Assembly: GCA_015680685.1 (NCBI GenBank)
Contig: MNCI01034296.1
Span: 46,928 to 107,886 of the forward strand
Reading direction: 5' to 3'
Source: Gnetum montanum
Lineage: Eukaryota; Streptophyta; Gnetopsida; Gnetales; Gnetaceae
Length of the DNA: 60,959 nucleotides
In this document: piece after piece, positions 11,293-22,123 of the stretch
How positions within the stretch are numbered: position 1 is the stretch's first letter
Layout: each line of letters opens with the position of its first letter
Translations under genes and position numbers: made by a program
The notes under the pieces: model-generated
Database searches by the model: none
What the model was told of the DNA's origin: nothing
Seen by the model: only the letters and a program-made list of their open reading frames with translations

Positions 11293-11731
11293 GGAATCGG
11301 CTGCTTATCACACTTAGGCTAAATAGGTGCCTCAGTATGACCACTTTGAGCACTTGCGTTACGTGTGGTGATCCCAGTAATGATTAGCATTTGGTAGCCA
11401 CAGTTGCATAGTTCAGGGTGTGTCTGGTAAGTGGGAATGGATGCTGATGCTAGTTAATTTAGACTTAGGACATTAGTTAGAGTTAGTTAGTTTCTCAACC
11501 CTTTCCCTCATAGCTTAGGAGATAAACCAAAAAATACCAGAAAAATCATATACCTCAGACTTGCTTAACCATACACCGTGACACATACAAGCAAGCCTGG
11601 GAAGACAACGAATGATTGACCCCAAGTGTTTCTTGTGGCATTAAGGAATTTAGTCTGCAGAGTTCGATCGGATCGCGTGTACACGCTCGTATTCGTATCG
11701 TTGAGTGTAGGGGTACCTCACCACTCATCAT

Positions 11732-11749
11732 TGGTGCCGTTGCCAGGGA
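11732..11749 (+). promoter_or_regulatory. Element B primer-binding site (tRNA-Asp type)
   Basis: TGGTGCCGTTGCCAGGGA lies one base after the LTR and differs at two transition sites from the complement of the plant tRNA-Asp 3' end. Confidence 0.9.
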
Positions 11750-11874
11750 CTAAGTGTTTTTCATGCCAATTGAACATAAGGGATATCACTCACATCGTTG
11801 TGAGCTCTAGCGAACCTTAGGGTTAATCAGTTAATTAAGAACATAAATAATGGTAGAAATTGCACACCATTAGG

Positions 11875-14153
11875 ATGGCTTCTTCTCATGAAATTAACTC
11901 GCCTAAGGGCAATACAGGAGATGGTCAGCCTCATATGCATAACCTAGATCAGCCAGGTCCTAAACAATCTAAGGTCACATATACTCATCCTGATGAGTAT
12001 GTCCCTAACTTTACTTTTATTTTCCATCAAGATGAACAGTTGCGATGGAGAGATCTGCAAGGTAACATCATGTTACCCCCAGATAGATCTACCCCTAACA
12101 TGCTTTTCTGTGCCTTAGCACAGACTGGCATGCAAGAACTGATTGTGGAATACATTTTGGATGATTATGACAAAAGGGATTATCATCCCACAAATGCCCA
12201 ATGTATTCGGGATGCAAGGTAGGAGAGCCAACATTCATTATCGAAGGGCAAGGTCCCCCATGTCATTAGTGAAATAGGAGATGAGGAACCCCTCACAATG
12301 GGTTTCTTAGAAAATGATGTTCCTCCTCCTCACTCTGGTGAAGAGGTAAAGTGTCAGGGCCTTCAATCAACTGTACATGCTACAGGCTCTGATCACCATG
12401 AGCACCAACTGTTCATGGCAGGAACAACTACTCACACTAAGGACAGACACTTGGATCGTCACAACGATCAGGGTCGAAGCAGCCGAAGAGAAGGTAAGAA
12501 ACATTGCCATGGTGATGGATCCCCTTCCTCTTCTCCTTCATCTCACCATTCACACTCTCCTTCCACATCTGGGTGCAACCATTGTGAGCATAACGGAGAG
12601 AGTAAAAGTAAAAGGGAAGATGAAATACCTCGACAAGAAGGTCGAGAGGAGTTAGGACAAGGGCAAGGACGTAGGGAAAGTAGGGAACCACCATGAAGAC
12701 ATCATAGACATCATGAAAGAGATGATCATGACGAGCCCCTACTTGCAACCCAAAGTATGCTAGACATTATAGAGGTAGTTAGGATTCCTACAAGGCATTT
12801 AAAGGATAGTCGGATCAAGCAATTAGACATGAACAATATCCCACGGTTTGAAGGGGGATACAATGCTGATCCAAAAAATCATTTATAGGCATTCCATGAT
12901 GCCTGTGCCTTGCAGAACATTGATAGTGAGTGGCAGAAGCTTAAGTTGTTCCCAAGGACACTCACCAAAGAAGCAGAGAGCTGGTACTAGTGCTTAGAAC
13001 TAGAAACCATCAGGAGGTGGAGTACGATGCTTGTATTGTTCAACAACAAATATCAGATGTACTCCAGAGTGTCCAATTTGCGTAAGCAGATCCAAGGCTA
13101 GAAACGAGGTACTCATGAACCCTTGGATGCTGCCATGGCTCATTACTATCCACTGCTACATCGTTGCCTGGGCCATGGGTACGCTAAGCGGGATCAACTT
13201 CGCCACATTGTGGATGGGCTAAGAAATGAAACTAGAAGAACTCTTGGGACTTACGCCCAAGGGAGACTCTCCCAACTAAGAGCCCATGAAGTTGAAAGCT
13301 TGTTGGAACACGTAGCGTAAGAAGAGGGTGAGCTACGGAAGAGAGAAAGTGCAGAAGAATACAACCGTGATCCCTCCTTTGGCAAGAAGGGATTGAAATT
13401 CTGTGATGAGGAGGATGAGTCACCAATTGAAGAGTTGGTGAACCGGAAAACCTTGCCGATCCAAAAGTTAACAACTTAGGTATCGGCTAAGGTAGACCAA
13501 ATGTGGGATTCCTTAGACTCACAAATAGAAATAGTCTTGAAAATTGTAGAAGAGTATAAGGTTGAGCAAAGTAGTGACAAAGGAAAGAAAAAGTGGAGAG
13601 ATTTAAGCCTTGCACATAACAATGGTAAGGAAAAAATCACTAACTCAGATGTGGCTATAAACTCTGATTCAGAAAATGATAGTGGATGTGAGGTTTGCTA
13701 CTATGACCATCCTAAGTGATGTTGTCCAATTATCTCACATCTACAGGAGTCTGGGGTGTATGCATTAAATCCGAGACTTAATCAATGGCAAACACCCCGA
13801 AGGTTACCTTATCCACAAGGTAACCCAAGGCAGTTCCACCAACCACTAACATATTATCCAAGTGGAACGCCTACATAGCCCGTTGGACAACATCAGTAGT
13901 GGCAATACCCACAGTCATGGGGGATGCCACTGCCAGCACATCAATACCCTTACTGGTAGCCTGATTCTCATAGATATTATGTGTAGCTGCCAGTTCCTCT
14001 AGGTAACTTTACAGGCCACATAAAACCTCCATGTTACTACGAAGTTCAGGAGTATTTTTAGACTCCCCCTTCTTTGTGGTACGTCCCATACCCATGATAC
14101 CCTCCAAGTTCATCCGCATCTCTTGCACCTACGGCTGCACCATCTGAAACACC
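11875..14153 (+). pseudogene. Element B gag
   Basis: The best start is ATG at 11875 (MASSHEIN), aligned with ATG at 25845 in E; an in-frame ATG at 11860 is less likely. Blocks in order: an N-terminal domain (VPNFTFIFHQDEQLRWRD), a Ser/His/Arg-rich stretch (12430-12610, with GSPSSSPSSHHSHSP), the capsid-like region (IPRFEGGYNADP, then EAESWY, then REL-type blocks near 13120-13320), a zinc knuckle CEVCYYDHPK with Cys following (13699-13740), and a Pro/Gln/Tyr-rich tail. Stops occur at 12220, 12886, 12988 and elsewhere, several where relatives have Gln or Trp. The tail is interrupted by the insertion at 14154. Confidence 0.88.
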
Positions 14154-15443
14154 GTGAAAATTACGAGTCGGCCTCAGGCAAAGATTCGCAATTCCAGCAG
14201 AAACGCGTATCAGATTGGTTCAAAGGATGGGTTTACGCTCTATTACGCACAACAGAGTAATGAGCATAATAAGCTTCAAGACAGTCGTAGGCAGAATTTA
14301 GAAAAGCACAACAGGTTGACATTTTTTCTTGCAGTTCATGCATAACTTGCCTTTACGCTCGCTACGCGGCAGTGCGTACCATGGCGTATGTTGTCAAGTT
14401 GTACATTGCTTATACGCTTCATTACGCGCAGCTGCGTAACGAGCGTTAACCACGCATTATTTACGCATTCATTACGCACAGTCGCGTAGAGAGCTTATGG
14501 CTTTTACTCCAGATTACGCTCATACACGCAATGCAACGCGAATGAGCGTAATATTACCTGAATGCAGCCTAAAGTACGATTAGCATATGCCTACTCTTCA
14601 CACGCACAACACGCAAACAAGCGTGTTGTGCGTAGTCACAGTCTGACTTAAAAGATCATGCTAGCTGGGCCCGTAATATCCGGAACCCACATCATCAAGG
14701 TCGCGCCTTCTCCGTGAAGTGTCGTGGCCTATAAATACCCCGGTGGGCAAAAAGTTGTGGGGGTTGGCAAAAATTCAGGTTGGCAAAAAACAGAGAAGCA
14801 GAGGCATATTTCTGAGCACCAGAGCACTTAGCACTTTGGAGCAGAAATACAGAGAACAACACTTTAGCAATTGTTGGCATCATCACCTTACAGCTGAAAC
14901 AGAGTACAATTCTTGAGCACCGGTGACAGGAGCAATCGTTCTGCTGAAAGGACTCTATCAATCAGAAACAGGTGATCGGTAGACGTCAAAGCTTGGCCCG
15001 CCTTACATCTTAGCTTAGCCCACGAGGTAGATCGGACTTCTGTTTAAACCGTTTTGCTTGTTGTTCTGTGCTTGTTTCACGTCCTGTAATCGGGGATTCC
15101 CCAGTGTAATTTCTCATACGAAATATACATTTGTAAGTCAAAGCACAGATCTTGAAGCTACGTGTTTCTCTTTTGCTAGCCTCCTTTCATCGTGTTTAAC
15201 ATTATCGCCGTTGCAATCCAATTACATCGTTTTCCCCTCGTTTTACGACGCCTCAAATCAGATCGCTTTCTTTTACGTACGTTGCATCGTTTTACTGACT
15301 CGTAAGTCCCTGTCTGATCGACAAGACCGTTCAGGGCGCCGCGGATTCATTTTTCCAGCATAGCCCTCGCGCGGATCCGTGGCTAAAACTGTGTACGCCG
15401 GAATATCAGTCGGTATTTCCAGCTGTAGACGTTTTCTGTCATT
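14154..15443 (+). mobile_element. Solo-LTR-like insertion inside element B
   Basis: The stretch has no homology to the other Athila copies, is flanked by acacc at 14149-14153 and 15444-15448, and its removal with one duplication joins gag and protease in frame. It has a TATA box (14730-14737), preceded by many TTACGC/GCGTAA inverted units (about 14230-14640) and followed by a leader-like region. This is the LTR plan seen in the other elements, but the sequence is unrelated. The ends do not start and stop exactly with TG and CA at the duplication (TG is one base in, CA two bases in), so the class is not certain. Confidence 0.65.
14730..14737 (+). promoter_or_regulatory. TATA box of the insertion in B
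   Basis: TATAAATA in GGCCTATAAATACCCC context, placed directly after the TTACGC palindrome array as in the other LTR promoters of the window. Confidence 0.6.
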
Positions 15444-16320
15444 ACACCATCCACTACCCCAACAAAGCCCAGAGTAAATCCCACTCAGCTGCAACAACCT
15501 AACACTACGAGGGCCCCTAAACCTTCAACCTCAGTTGGTTCTAACAATCGATCATCAAAAAGATCCTTCCTTAGGACCAACAATCCAACTAAGCCTCCGC
15601 CTTCACAAGCAGTTGAGCCTCCTAACAATCCCACACCTAACGCAGTTTTGGGAAATCTTCCAGTAGCGAAATCACATCCAATGCACACAGTTATGTTAAC
15701 ACATACAGTAACTGACTGGATCAAAGTTGGCCACCTTCCAAAGAAATTATCAGATCCAGGAGTCCCCTTAGTTTATCTTCAAGTCGCTTGGAATGAACCC
15801 CATAAGGCTCTTCTCGATTCAGGTTCCGGGGTTAACCTAATCTCACAAAAATTATATAAGACCTGGAACCTGCCTCCACTCAAGAAGAGTAACATTTGCC
15901 TTGAACTGGCTGACCAGTCCATCATTGTTCCTCTGGGATAGGTTGAAGACATCGTCACAACTGTCGGTGGGTGGTCATATCCAGCTGATTTCCTTGTGAT
16001 TGAAATAAATAATGACAAAGGGGATTTCCCAATTATCATGGGAAGGGCATGGCTAAATACAATCGACGCCCGCTTAGGAATTCATAACCTTTCCCTAGAA
16101 ATATCCAAGACAAATACATTTGGAAAAATAGAGAGGAAAAGAGTTCCATGCATCGCATATAGTGACACAGGGTGTCATTGCATGCAGAAATCATGGGTAA
16201 TGCGAAGTTTAACATTGCCTGCATGCAATCGGTGTGCACAGGACATTAATATACAAAAGTGCCTATATGTAATAGCCACACAACGAGAAGACATCCAGTG
16301 GTTGATGGCTGATAAATATA
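15444..16320 (+). pseudogene. Element B protease and Cys-rich linker
   Basis: A Pro/Thr/Gln-rich gag tail leads into an aspartic protease with active-site stretch ALLDSGSGVNLIS (Asp codon at 15816) and the later block IIMGRAWLNTIDA. Next comes a linker with GCHCMQ and PACNRC, giving C-x-C, 14 residues, then C-x2-C. Element A keeps the same spacing. One stop (tag at 15940) breaks the frame, and some further stops lie before the protease. Function: cleavage of the gag-pol polyprotein. Confidence 0.88.
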
Positions 16321-17440
16321 GTAAACCAACTACCTGCATGGAACTAGCTGAGGGAATAACTAGTGCTTACCTTGAAAGCGCAGACATATTGGAGCAAGTT
16401 CACTACCAACTTCCAGCCCTTAACTTCGAAAATATTAATTGGAGGAAGTTGGAGATTCCTAAGGAGTTTAAACAAGAGCCCTTAGAGTTAAAATCGTTAT
16501 CCACCGGTTTGGAATACGTGACCCTAAAAAATGGAAAACCGGTGATCATCAACGCAAAGCTCGTGTCCATGCAAAAAGAAAGTTTGCTAAGGGTGATAAA
16601 TAAGTGGTTAGCCGCCTTTGCTTGGTCGTATCCTGAACTAACTAGAATAGATCCTCGGATATGCCAACATAGGATTTATACAGACCCTTTTATGAAACCT
16701 CGCAAACAACCCCAGAGGCAATTGAACCCGAAACTAAAACAAATTGTTAAGGAAGAACTAGAATAGCTTCTCAAGGCCGGGTTCATTTACCCTATCATTG
16801 ACAGCGAATGGGTTAGCCCTCTTGTCATCATACCGAAAAAGGGAGAGAAATGGAGGGTATGTATAGATTTTAGGCTGTTAAATATGGCAACCTTCAAAGA
16901 CCACTTCCCACTGCCATTTGTGGACCAAGTCTTAGACACTATAGCAGGGCATCGCTATTACAGTTTTCTGGATGGATATAGCGGTACAACGAAATATGTA
17001 TTGCACCAGAAGACCAAGCCAAAACAACGTTCACCAGTCCTTGGGGAACGTTCACATATAAACAAATGCCTTTTGGCTTGTGTAATGCACCTGCCACGTT
17101 CCAACGCTTAGTTCTAAGTATTTTTCAACAACAAATAGGCAATGGAGTAGAAGTCTTCATGGACGACTTCTCCACCTATGGAACGAGCTTTGATCAAGCC
17201 CTCGACCGGTTAGAGCAAGTATTGAAACGATGTGTTGAAACCAACCTTAAGCTCAACTGGCAAAAGAGCCATTTGATGGTTCAAGAGGGCATCGTGTTGG
17301 GGCACAAAATTTCACAATCAGGAATCGAAGTTGACCCAGAAAAAATTAAAGTCATCCAAGGAATTACCCGACAACCAGAAACCGTTAAAGACGTGAGGTC
17401 ATTCCTTGGACACACTGGCTACTACAGGAGGTTTATTGTG
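16321..17440 (+). pseudogene. Element B reverse transcriptase
   Basis: RT blocks in order: SEWVSPLVIIPKKG, VCIDFRLLN, FPLPFVDQVLD, SFLDGYSG, MPFGLCNAPATFQR, active site VFMDDF (17153-17170), LNWQKSHLM and SFLGHTGYYRRF. A single-base loss near 16985, just after SFLDGYSG, shifts the frame. A tag at 16765 replaces the Gln found in relatives (H has caa). RT copies the element RNA into DNA in cytoplasmic particles. All expected blocks are present, so decay is mild. Confidence 0.93.
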
Positions 17441-17965
17441 AACTTTTCAAAAGTTGCCAAACCGTTGGTAGAATTAACAAAGAAAGATGCACCATTTGAA
17501 TGGACCAGGGAGTGTGAACAAGCATTCCAAGCTCTTAAACAGAGGCTTGTGGAAACTCCCATTCTACAAGCACCCGACTGGTCCAGACCATTCCATATCA
17601 TGACCGATGCATCCAATTATGCTTTAGGAGCTGTACTAACATAATTAGATGAACAAAAACGACCTTATTACATCCATTGTGCCAGTAAAAGTATTACCGG
17701 TGCACAACTTAACTACACAACTACAGAAAAAGAATTAATGGCTGTTGTGTTTGCACTGGATAAGTTTAGGCACTATGTATTGGGTTACAAGGTATATATC
17801 CACATAGATCATAGTGTAATTAGGTTCCTTATGAATAAGCCAATGGTTAGCCTACGTATCATACGTTGGCTGGTGATTCTACAGGAGTTCGATTTAACTA
17901 TTGTAGACCACAAGGGCACTGAGAATGTTGTCGCTGATCACCTATCTCGGTTGCGATGGGACAAC
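17441..17965 (+). pseudogene. Element B RNase H
   Basis: The connection FEWTRECEQAF is followed by RNase H with TDASNYALGAVL, then TTTEKELMAVVFAL, DHSVIRFLM and the terminal VVADHLSRL. A taa at 17641 stands where Gln is usual after AVLT; element H has tag at the matching codon. Only one RNase H domain is present, as expected for Athila and unlike element F. Confidence 0.9.
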
Positions 17966-19405
17966 AAAGAGGATGAATACACGATATCTAACCATTTTCT
18001 TGATGAAACCCTCTTTGCTGGTGTGATAAATAATCAACCCACGGATGTAAATTGGTATAACAGCATTCTCACTTACCTTACTTCCCAACAAATGCAGCAG
18101 AAGTTAGACTTTAGGAAGAAACAACGGTTTCTTCACAACCTCAAATACTTCATGGAAATTGGGGGACAACTCTATAAAGTCTGCTCTGATGGCCTAGTTC
18201 GATGGTGTGTTCCCGATCAAGATCAATTAAAAGTCCTCCAGGATGCTCATGAGGGCCCTTGTGGGGGTCATTATGCTGGGAGACGAACGACCACTAAAAT
18301 CCTGCTGGTAGGATATTATTGGCCAATGTTATTTCAGGATGCCCATCATTTTGCTCAATCCTGTGAGCATTGCCAACGTGATGGGGGAATGACTGCTAGG
18401 ATGGAGGGTCCACAACAATGGATTCAACGTTTGGAACCCTTTGACATTTGGGGGATTGATTTCATGGGACCGATTACACCAATGTCCAACGAAAAAGCAT
18501 ATATAATCATTGCTGTGGATTACTTAACCAAATGGGCTGAAGTAGCTGCTATAACAGATTGCACATCATCTACAGCTGCCTGATTTGTACAGCAACAAAT
18601 CGTTAACAGATTTGGTATGCCACGTGCACTTATTTCCGACAATGGAATGCATTTTACAGGTGCAACCTTTAGAAAGTTGATGCAACGCTTAGGGGTTGAG
18701 CATAAATTGACCACACCTTACCATCCCCAAGCTAATGGCCAAGCTGAAGTTACTAATAGGGAGATTACCAGAATATTAACATGAACGATTAGCAAATTTA
18801 GGCGAGACTGGAGCACGAAATTGAATGACGCTCTTTGGGCATATCGTTCCACTTGGAAACTCCCTACAGGATATACTCCCTATGAACTAGTGTACGGGAA
18901 ACTTCCAAAACTGCCTATACAGAGTGAGCTTCATACACTGTCCATGGCTTGTGAACTTCACCTGGATCTTGACCTAGCCCACAAACAACGACTGGCAACT
19001 TTGAATGTGTTAGATGAGAATCGATTAGTTGCCCTATCGTTAAATGAGTTGCACAAAGCACATAGTAAACAACAGCATGACCTAAGGATCCGAAGGCTTA
19101 GATATAAACCAGGAGATAAGGTTCTTTACTGGAACCCCACACATGTACCCCAACGTACGAGGTTTTAGACCTTGTGGGAAGGACCTTACATTATTCATAC
19201 TACCTTTCCCTTCGGAGCCCTGATGATATATAAGCCTGATAGCCTGGATAAAAGGTTATTGGTTAACATACAACAAACAAAACCTTTCCGTGAATCTGCA
19301 CCCGCTAGTGCCAACAATCACACTTCTACTAGTAGTCAACCACGCTCACTATTTCGGATCTCTCCCTTACAACTCAGTCATGGGGGAGATGGCCACCTAT
19401 GCTAA
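17966..19405 (+). pseudogene. Element B integrase
   Basis: The zinc finger is HEGPCGGH with CEHCQRDGG (about 18247-18390). The core has GIDFMGPITP (first Asp), ALISDNGMHF (second Asp) and GQAEVTNREI (Glu), so the D,D,E residues survive. The C-terminal part has WEGPYII and no chromodomain; the stop is taa at 19403-19405. Stops inside: tga at 18581 (Arg or Gly in relatives), tga at 18782 (Trp in H), tag at 19166 (Gln in A). These look like transitions at methylated cytosines. Confidence 0.92.
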
Positions 19406-20692
19406 CCATATGGGACCCTGAGTTCTTTTTCAGTTTTTGTTTTACAAATTTCTTTAACTTTTCTAATTTTTGTTTTACAAATTTCTTTAACTTTTCTTGT
19501 TTTTGTTTTACACCATCGTTATACTTTTCTAGTTTTTGTGTGTGTGTGTGTGTGTGTGTCATCCACCCTGTAAGTTCGTCACCTAATAAGTGTTCAGACC
19601 GATGGGATGAACTGTTTTGCATTAATTGCTGATGTTTGGTTTTTACCTTTAAGTTCCAATGTTGATACTAAGGTATGTCTCTTCTGATATGCCAGGCAAT
19701 GAGATCACTTCATCCATCCATCCATCAAAGTCTATGGTTTCCCTTGGCTTGGAAATGTACAGTTCCCTTCCAATAAGAACTTTAACGAATTGGTGACTAG
19801 GAATTTCTCAAACTAAGGAAGGACTCAAGGATTGCAAAGGGTGTGACTTCAAGGGAACTTGATGCTCTTGTGTTGGTTATTTACTTGGGTGCTTGGTTGT
19901 TTTCTTCTTGAGTCTTCTTACTGTTCCGATGTTACCCATTCTTCGGAAGCTGAGACAATAAAAATAAAGAAGTCTTTGCATGGTGTGGTCCCCACGCATA
20001 AAAACACAAAACACAAAAAGAAAATCCAAAGTGAGGATTCAAAGCACACCCCTTGGACGCAATAAAATTTGGGCTGCAAGCACTGGTTATGGAACCAAAG
20101 TGTTCCCTCTAACTAAGGCCCTTCTCGCTTCCCATTCTCTCCTTTGTTTCGTTGGAATGGTGGTGGCTCTTTGAAGATGCATCCTTGTTATCTGAGTGGA
20201 TGATTTAACCAAATGCATTAATGCGAAGTCCCTAGAAGTGGTTGGTTTGAGGCCCGAGTTGGAATGAGATTGGCCAAGTCACATTAATCATAAAACACAC
20301 AAGGGGCTGTACACCACCTTGTTCTTGGGATCCCATTCCACTTCTCTTCTTTNTATTTTTGTTCATTTCCATCTTGACATCCATTTCACCGATGCCATAG
20401 TTGTCCCTTTTCACCTATCTTTCTTACTCCTTTTCTTCCTTCATTCTAACGCTCCCGGAGGTTCGCGATTAGTCATGGGGTTACGGGGCCTGCTTTTTCG
20501 ATTTTTCTCCTAAGCCCTGGATTTTTTCATTTTTCTTCCTAACCCCTATACCTTCGGTAGTCATCATCTACATTTTCACAGATCCATATCAGCCATACCA
20601 CAACCTATCCAATGAACCTAAACCGAAGCAAGGTATTATTTACTTAATGATTCAATTACCCTTGCTAATATATGATTGTGTTGTGTGTGCAG
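19406..20692 (+). other. Element B post-pol noncoding region
   Basis: No ORF. It contains two copies of a roughly 32-bp T-rich unit (about 19438-19500), a (TG)n run at 19537-19559, the conserved stem-loop (19974-20050), a single n at 20353 and a polypurine-like AGTCATGGGG at 20471-20480. It ends in GTGTGTGCAG directly before an ATG, a good splice-acceptor match. Confidence 0.7.
19974..20050 (+). ncRNA. Conserved 3' noncoding stem-loop (copy in B)
   Basis: CTTTGCA (19974-19980), TGGTGTGG, TCCCCAC (19989-19995), loop, GTGAGGA (20031-20037), TTCAAAG (20038-20044), CACACC (20045-20050). Compared with H (TTCCCAT with ATGGGAA), two base pairs changed on both sides. GGTGTG could pair with CACACC. 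A structured RNA is inferred. Confidence 0.5.
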
Positions 20693-20770
20693 ATGGCAAT
20701 CATACAACAACGGAATGGATCTGGCGCAAACACTTGGAATGGAGTAGTGCCGAAGCAGCTATGCAAGGAG
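20693..20770 (+). pseudogene. Element B remnant of the second ORF
   Basis: ATG at 20693 directly follows a splice-acceptor-like CAG, in the same position as the second ORF of C and H. It reads 26 codons, starting MAIIQQRNGSG, to a tag at 20771. The following 300 bases align with the DNA downstream of the ORF in C, so almost the whole ORF has been lost from B. Confidence 0.5.
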
Positions 20771-21067
20771 TAGGATGGATAATGCGCTTACGGATGGACA
20801 ACGGAAGGCGCAATCTAGGCGTTGGCAGCAGCAAGACTCTTCTCTCTTCTTCTCTTCTATTCTCTCTCCTCTTTTCTCTCAGCTGCCAAATGTTGCCTGA
20901 TGTCATTGTAATAAGGTGTTCACCCTTGTTGTCATGAACACCAGTTTTTGTCAAGTCTTGTAATAAAGACCCATTCACATGTCATCCCATTAGTTCGATT
21001 TCCCCTCAATAATCCCATACCTACCTGATATCATTGTAAGGAACTGGAGGATGAGTTTTTATTCAGT
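20771..21067 (+). other. Element B 3' untranslated DNA
   Basis: It aligns with 24100-24336 of C and 56940-57122 of H, including the shared block CAATAATCCCATACC. No coding potential is seen. Confidence 0.65.
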
Positions 21068-21077
21068 CATGGGGGTA
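21068..21077 (+). promoter_or_regulatory. Element B polypurine tract
   Basis: AGTCATGGGGGTA immediately precedes the 3' LTR, as at 57127-57136 in H. It is shorter and less pure than a typical polypurine tract. Similar motifs occur at the end of pol (19376-19392) and at 20471. Confidence 0.7.
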
Positions 21078-22118
21078 TGATGAGACGCGACATGCATAGT
21101 GCCGCGATATTGCGTCTTTCCCTGCAATATCGCGTACGCAATATCGTGGTCCGCTGCCATATCTATAAATAAGAGGCAGCACTCCCTTCATTTCCCAATC
21201 CTGGCTAGAAGTAGTGAAGCTCTGGCAGTTTGAACACTTCAGAGTTAGATTAGTTTCCCATGTACCTGCAGTAGGAGTCCTAGAGTGAACGGCTCTTTAT
21301 TCGAACAACTTTGAACCTAAACACAAGTTGTGTACGATAATAAAGATGAACTCGATTGGATAAACCTTGCAGTACATGGTTTTATTTCATTGTTATTTAT
21401 TGCTTTCCTAGTACGCACGAGTACGACTTGATTACGAGCATCTACGGATGTGTATGGCTAATTAAGGAATCGACTGCTCGTCGCAACGTGTGAGTACAAA
21501 TTAACTACAAGCATTGGCTGCTTGGTAACCCAGTAGCGTATTCCAGGATCTACGCTTGGTAATCCCAGTAGTAGTCCAATGTGTATGGCTACTTAAGGAA
21601 TCGGCTGCTCATCGCTAGGCTACAACGTGTGATAAGTATGACTTGGCTACGAGCATCCACGGGTGTGTACGGCTAGCCAAGGAATTTGCTACTTATCATA
21701 CTTAGGCTAAATAGGTGCCTCAGTATGACCACGTCAAGCACTTGCATTACGTGTGGTGATCCCAGTAACGATTAGCGTTTGGTAGCCACAGTTGCATAGT
21801 TCAGGGTGTGTCTGGTAAGTGGGAACAGATGCTGACGCTAGTTAATTTAGACTTAGGACATTAGTTAGAGTTAGTTAGTTTCTCAACCCTTTCCCTCATA
21901 GCTTAGGAGATAAATCGAAAAATACCAAAAAAATCACATACCTCAGACTTGCTTAACCATACACTGTGACACATACAAGCAAGCCTGGGAAGACAACGAA
22001 CGATTAACCCCAAGTGTTTCTTGTGGCATTAAGGCATTTAGTCTGCGGAGTTTGACCGGATCGCGCGTACACGCTCGTATTCGTATGGTTGAGTGTAGGG
22101 GTACCTCACCACTCATCA
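21078..22118 (+). repeat. Element B 3' LTR (1041 bp)
   Basis: TGATGAG to CTCATCA, followed by aatag at 22119-22123. TATA box at 21164-21171. It is near-identical to the 5' LTR apart from scattered transitions and the contracted palindrome array. Confidence 0.95.
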
Positions 22119-22123
22119 AATAG
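22119..22123. repeat. Target-site duplication of element B, right copy
   Basis: aatag matches 10594-10598 exactly. Confidence 0.93.

Larger units (their letters stand above)
10599..11730 (+). repeat. Element B 5' LTR (1132 bp)
   Basis: It begins cGATGAG (the first T mutated to C) and ends CTCATCA. TATA box at 10775-10782. Upstream of it lies the GATATC palindrome array; downstream lie three inverted repeats at 11040-11292 and repeated CTTGGTAAxCCCAGTAG units. It is 91 bp longer than its 3' partner (21078-22118), and most of the difference is in the palindrome array. Confidence 0.95.
10599..22118 (+). mobile_element. Element B: complete Athila-lineage retrotransposon, 11.5 kb
   Basis: Both LTRs, primer site, gag-pol, polypurine tract and a perfect 5-bp duplication are present. 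The gag-pol was one frame: removing the 1290-bp insertion and its duplication (1295 bp) restores the same frame from gag into protease, with one later 1-base loss near 16985. It differs from C and H by lacking nearly all of the second ORF. CpG-rich LTR sequence and fewer stops make it the youngest full element in view. Confidence 0.95.

Noticed and set aside
11732-11749. Possible tRNA-Asp gene
   Set aside because: Only the 18 bases complementary to the tRNA 3' end are present; this is a primer-binding site.
19537-19559. (TG)n run as a regulatory Z-DNA element
   Set aside because: An ordinary dinucleotide microsatellite; nothing conserved around it in the other copies.
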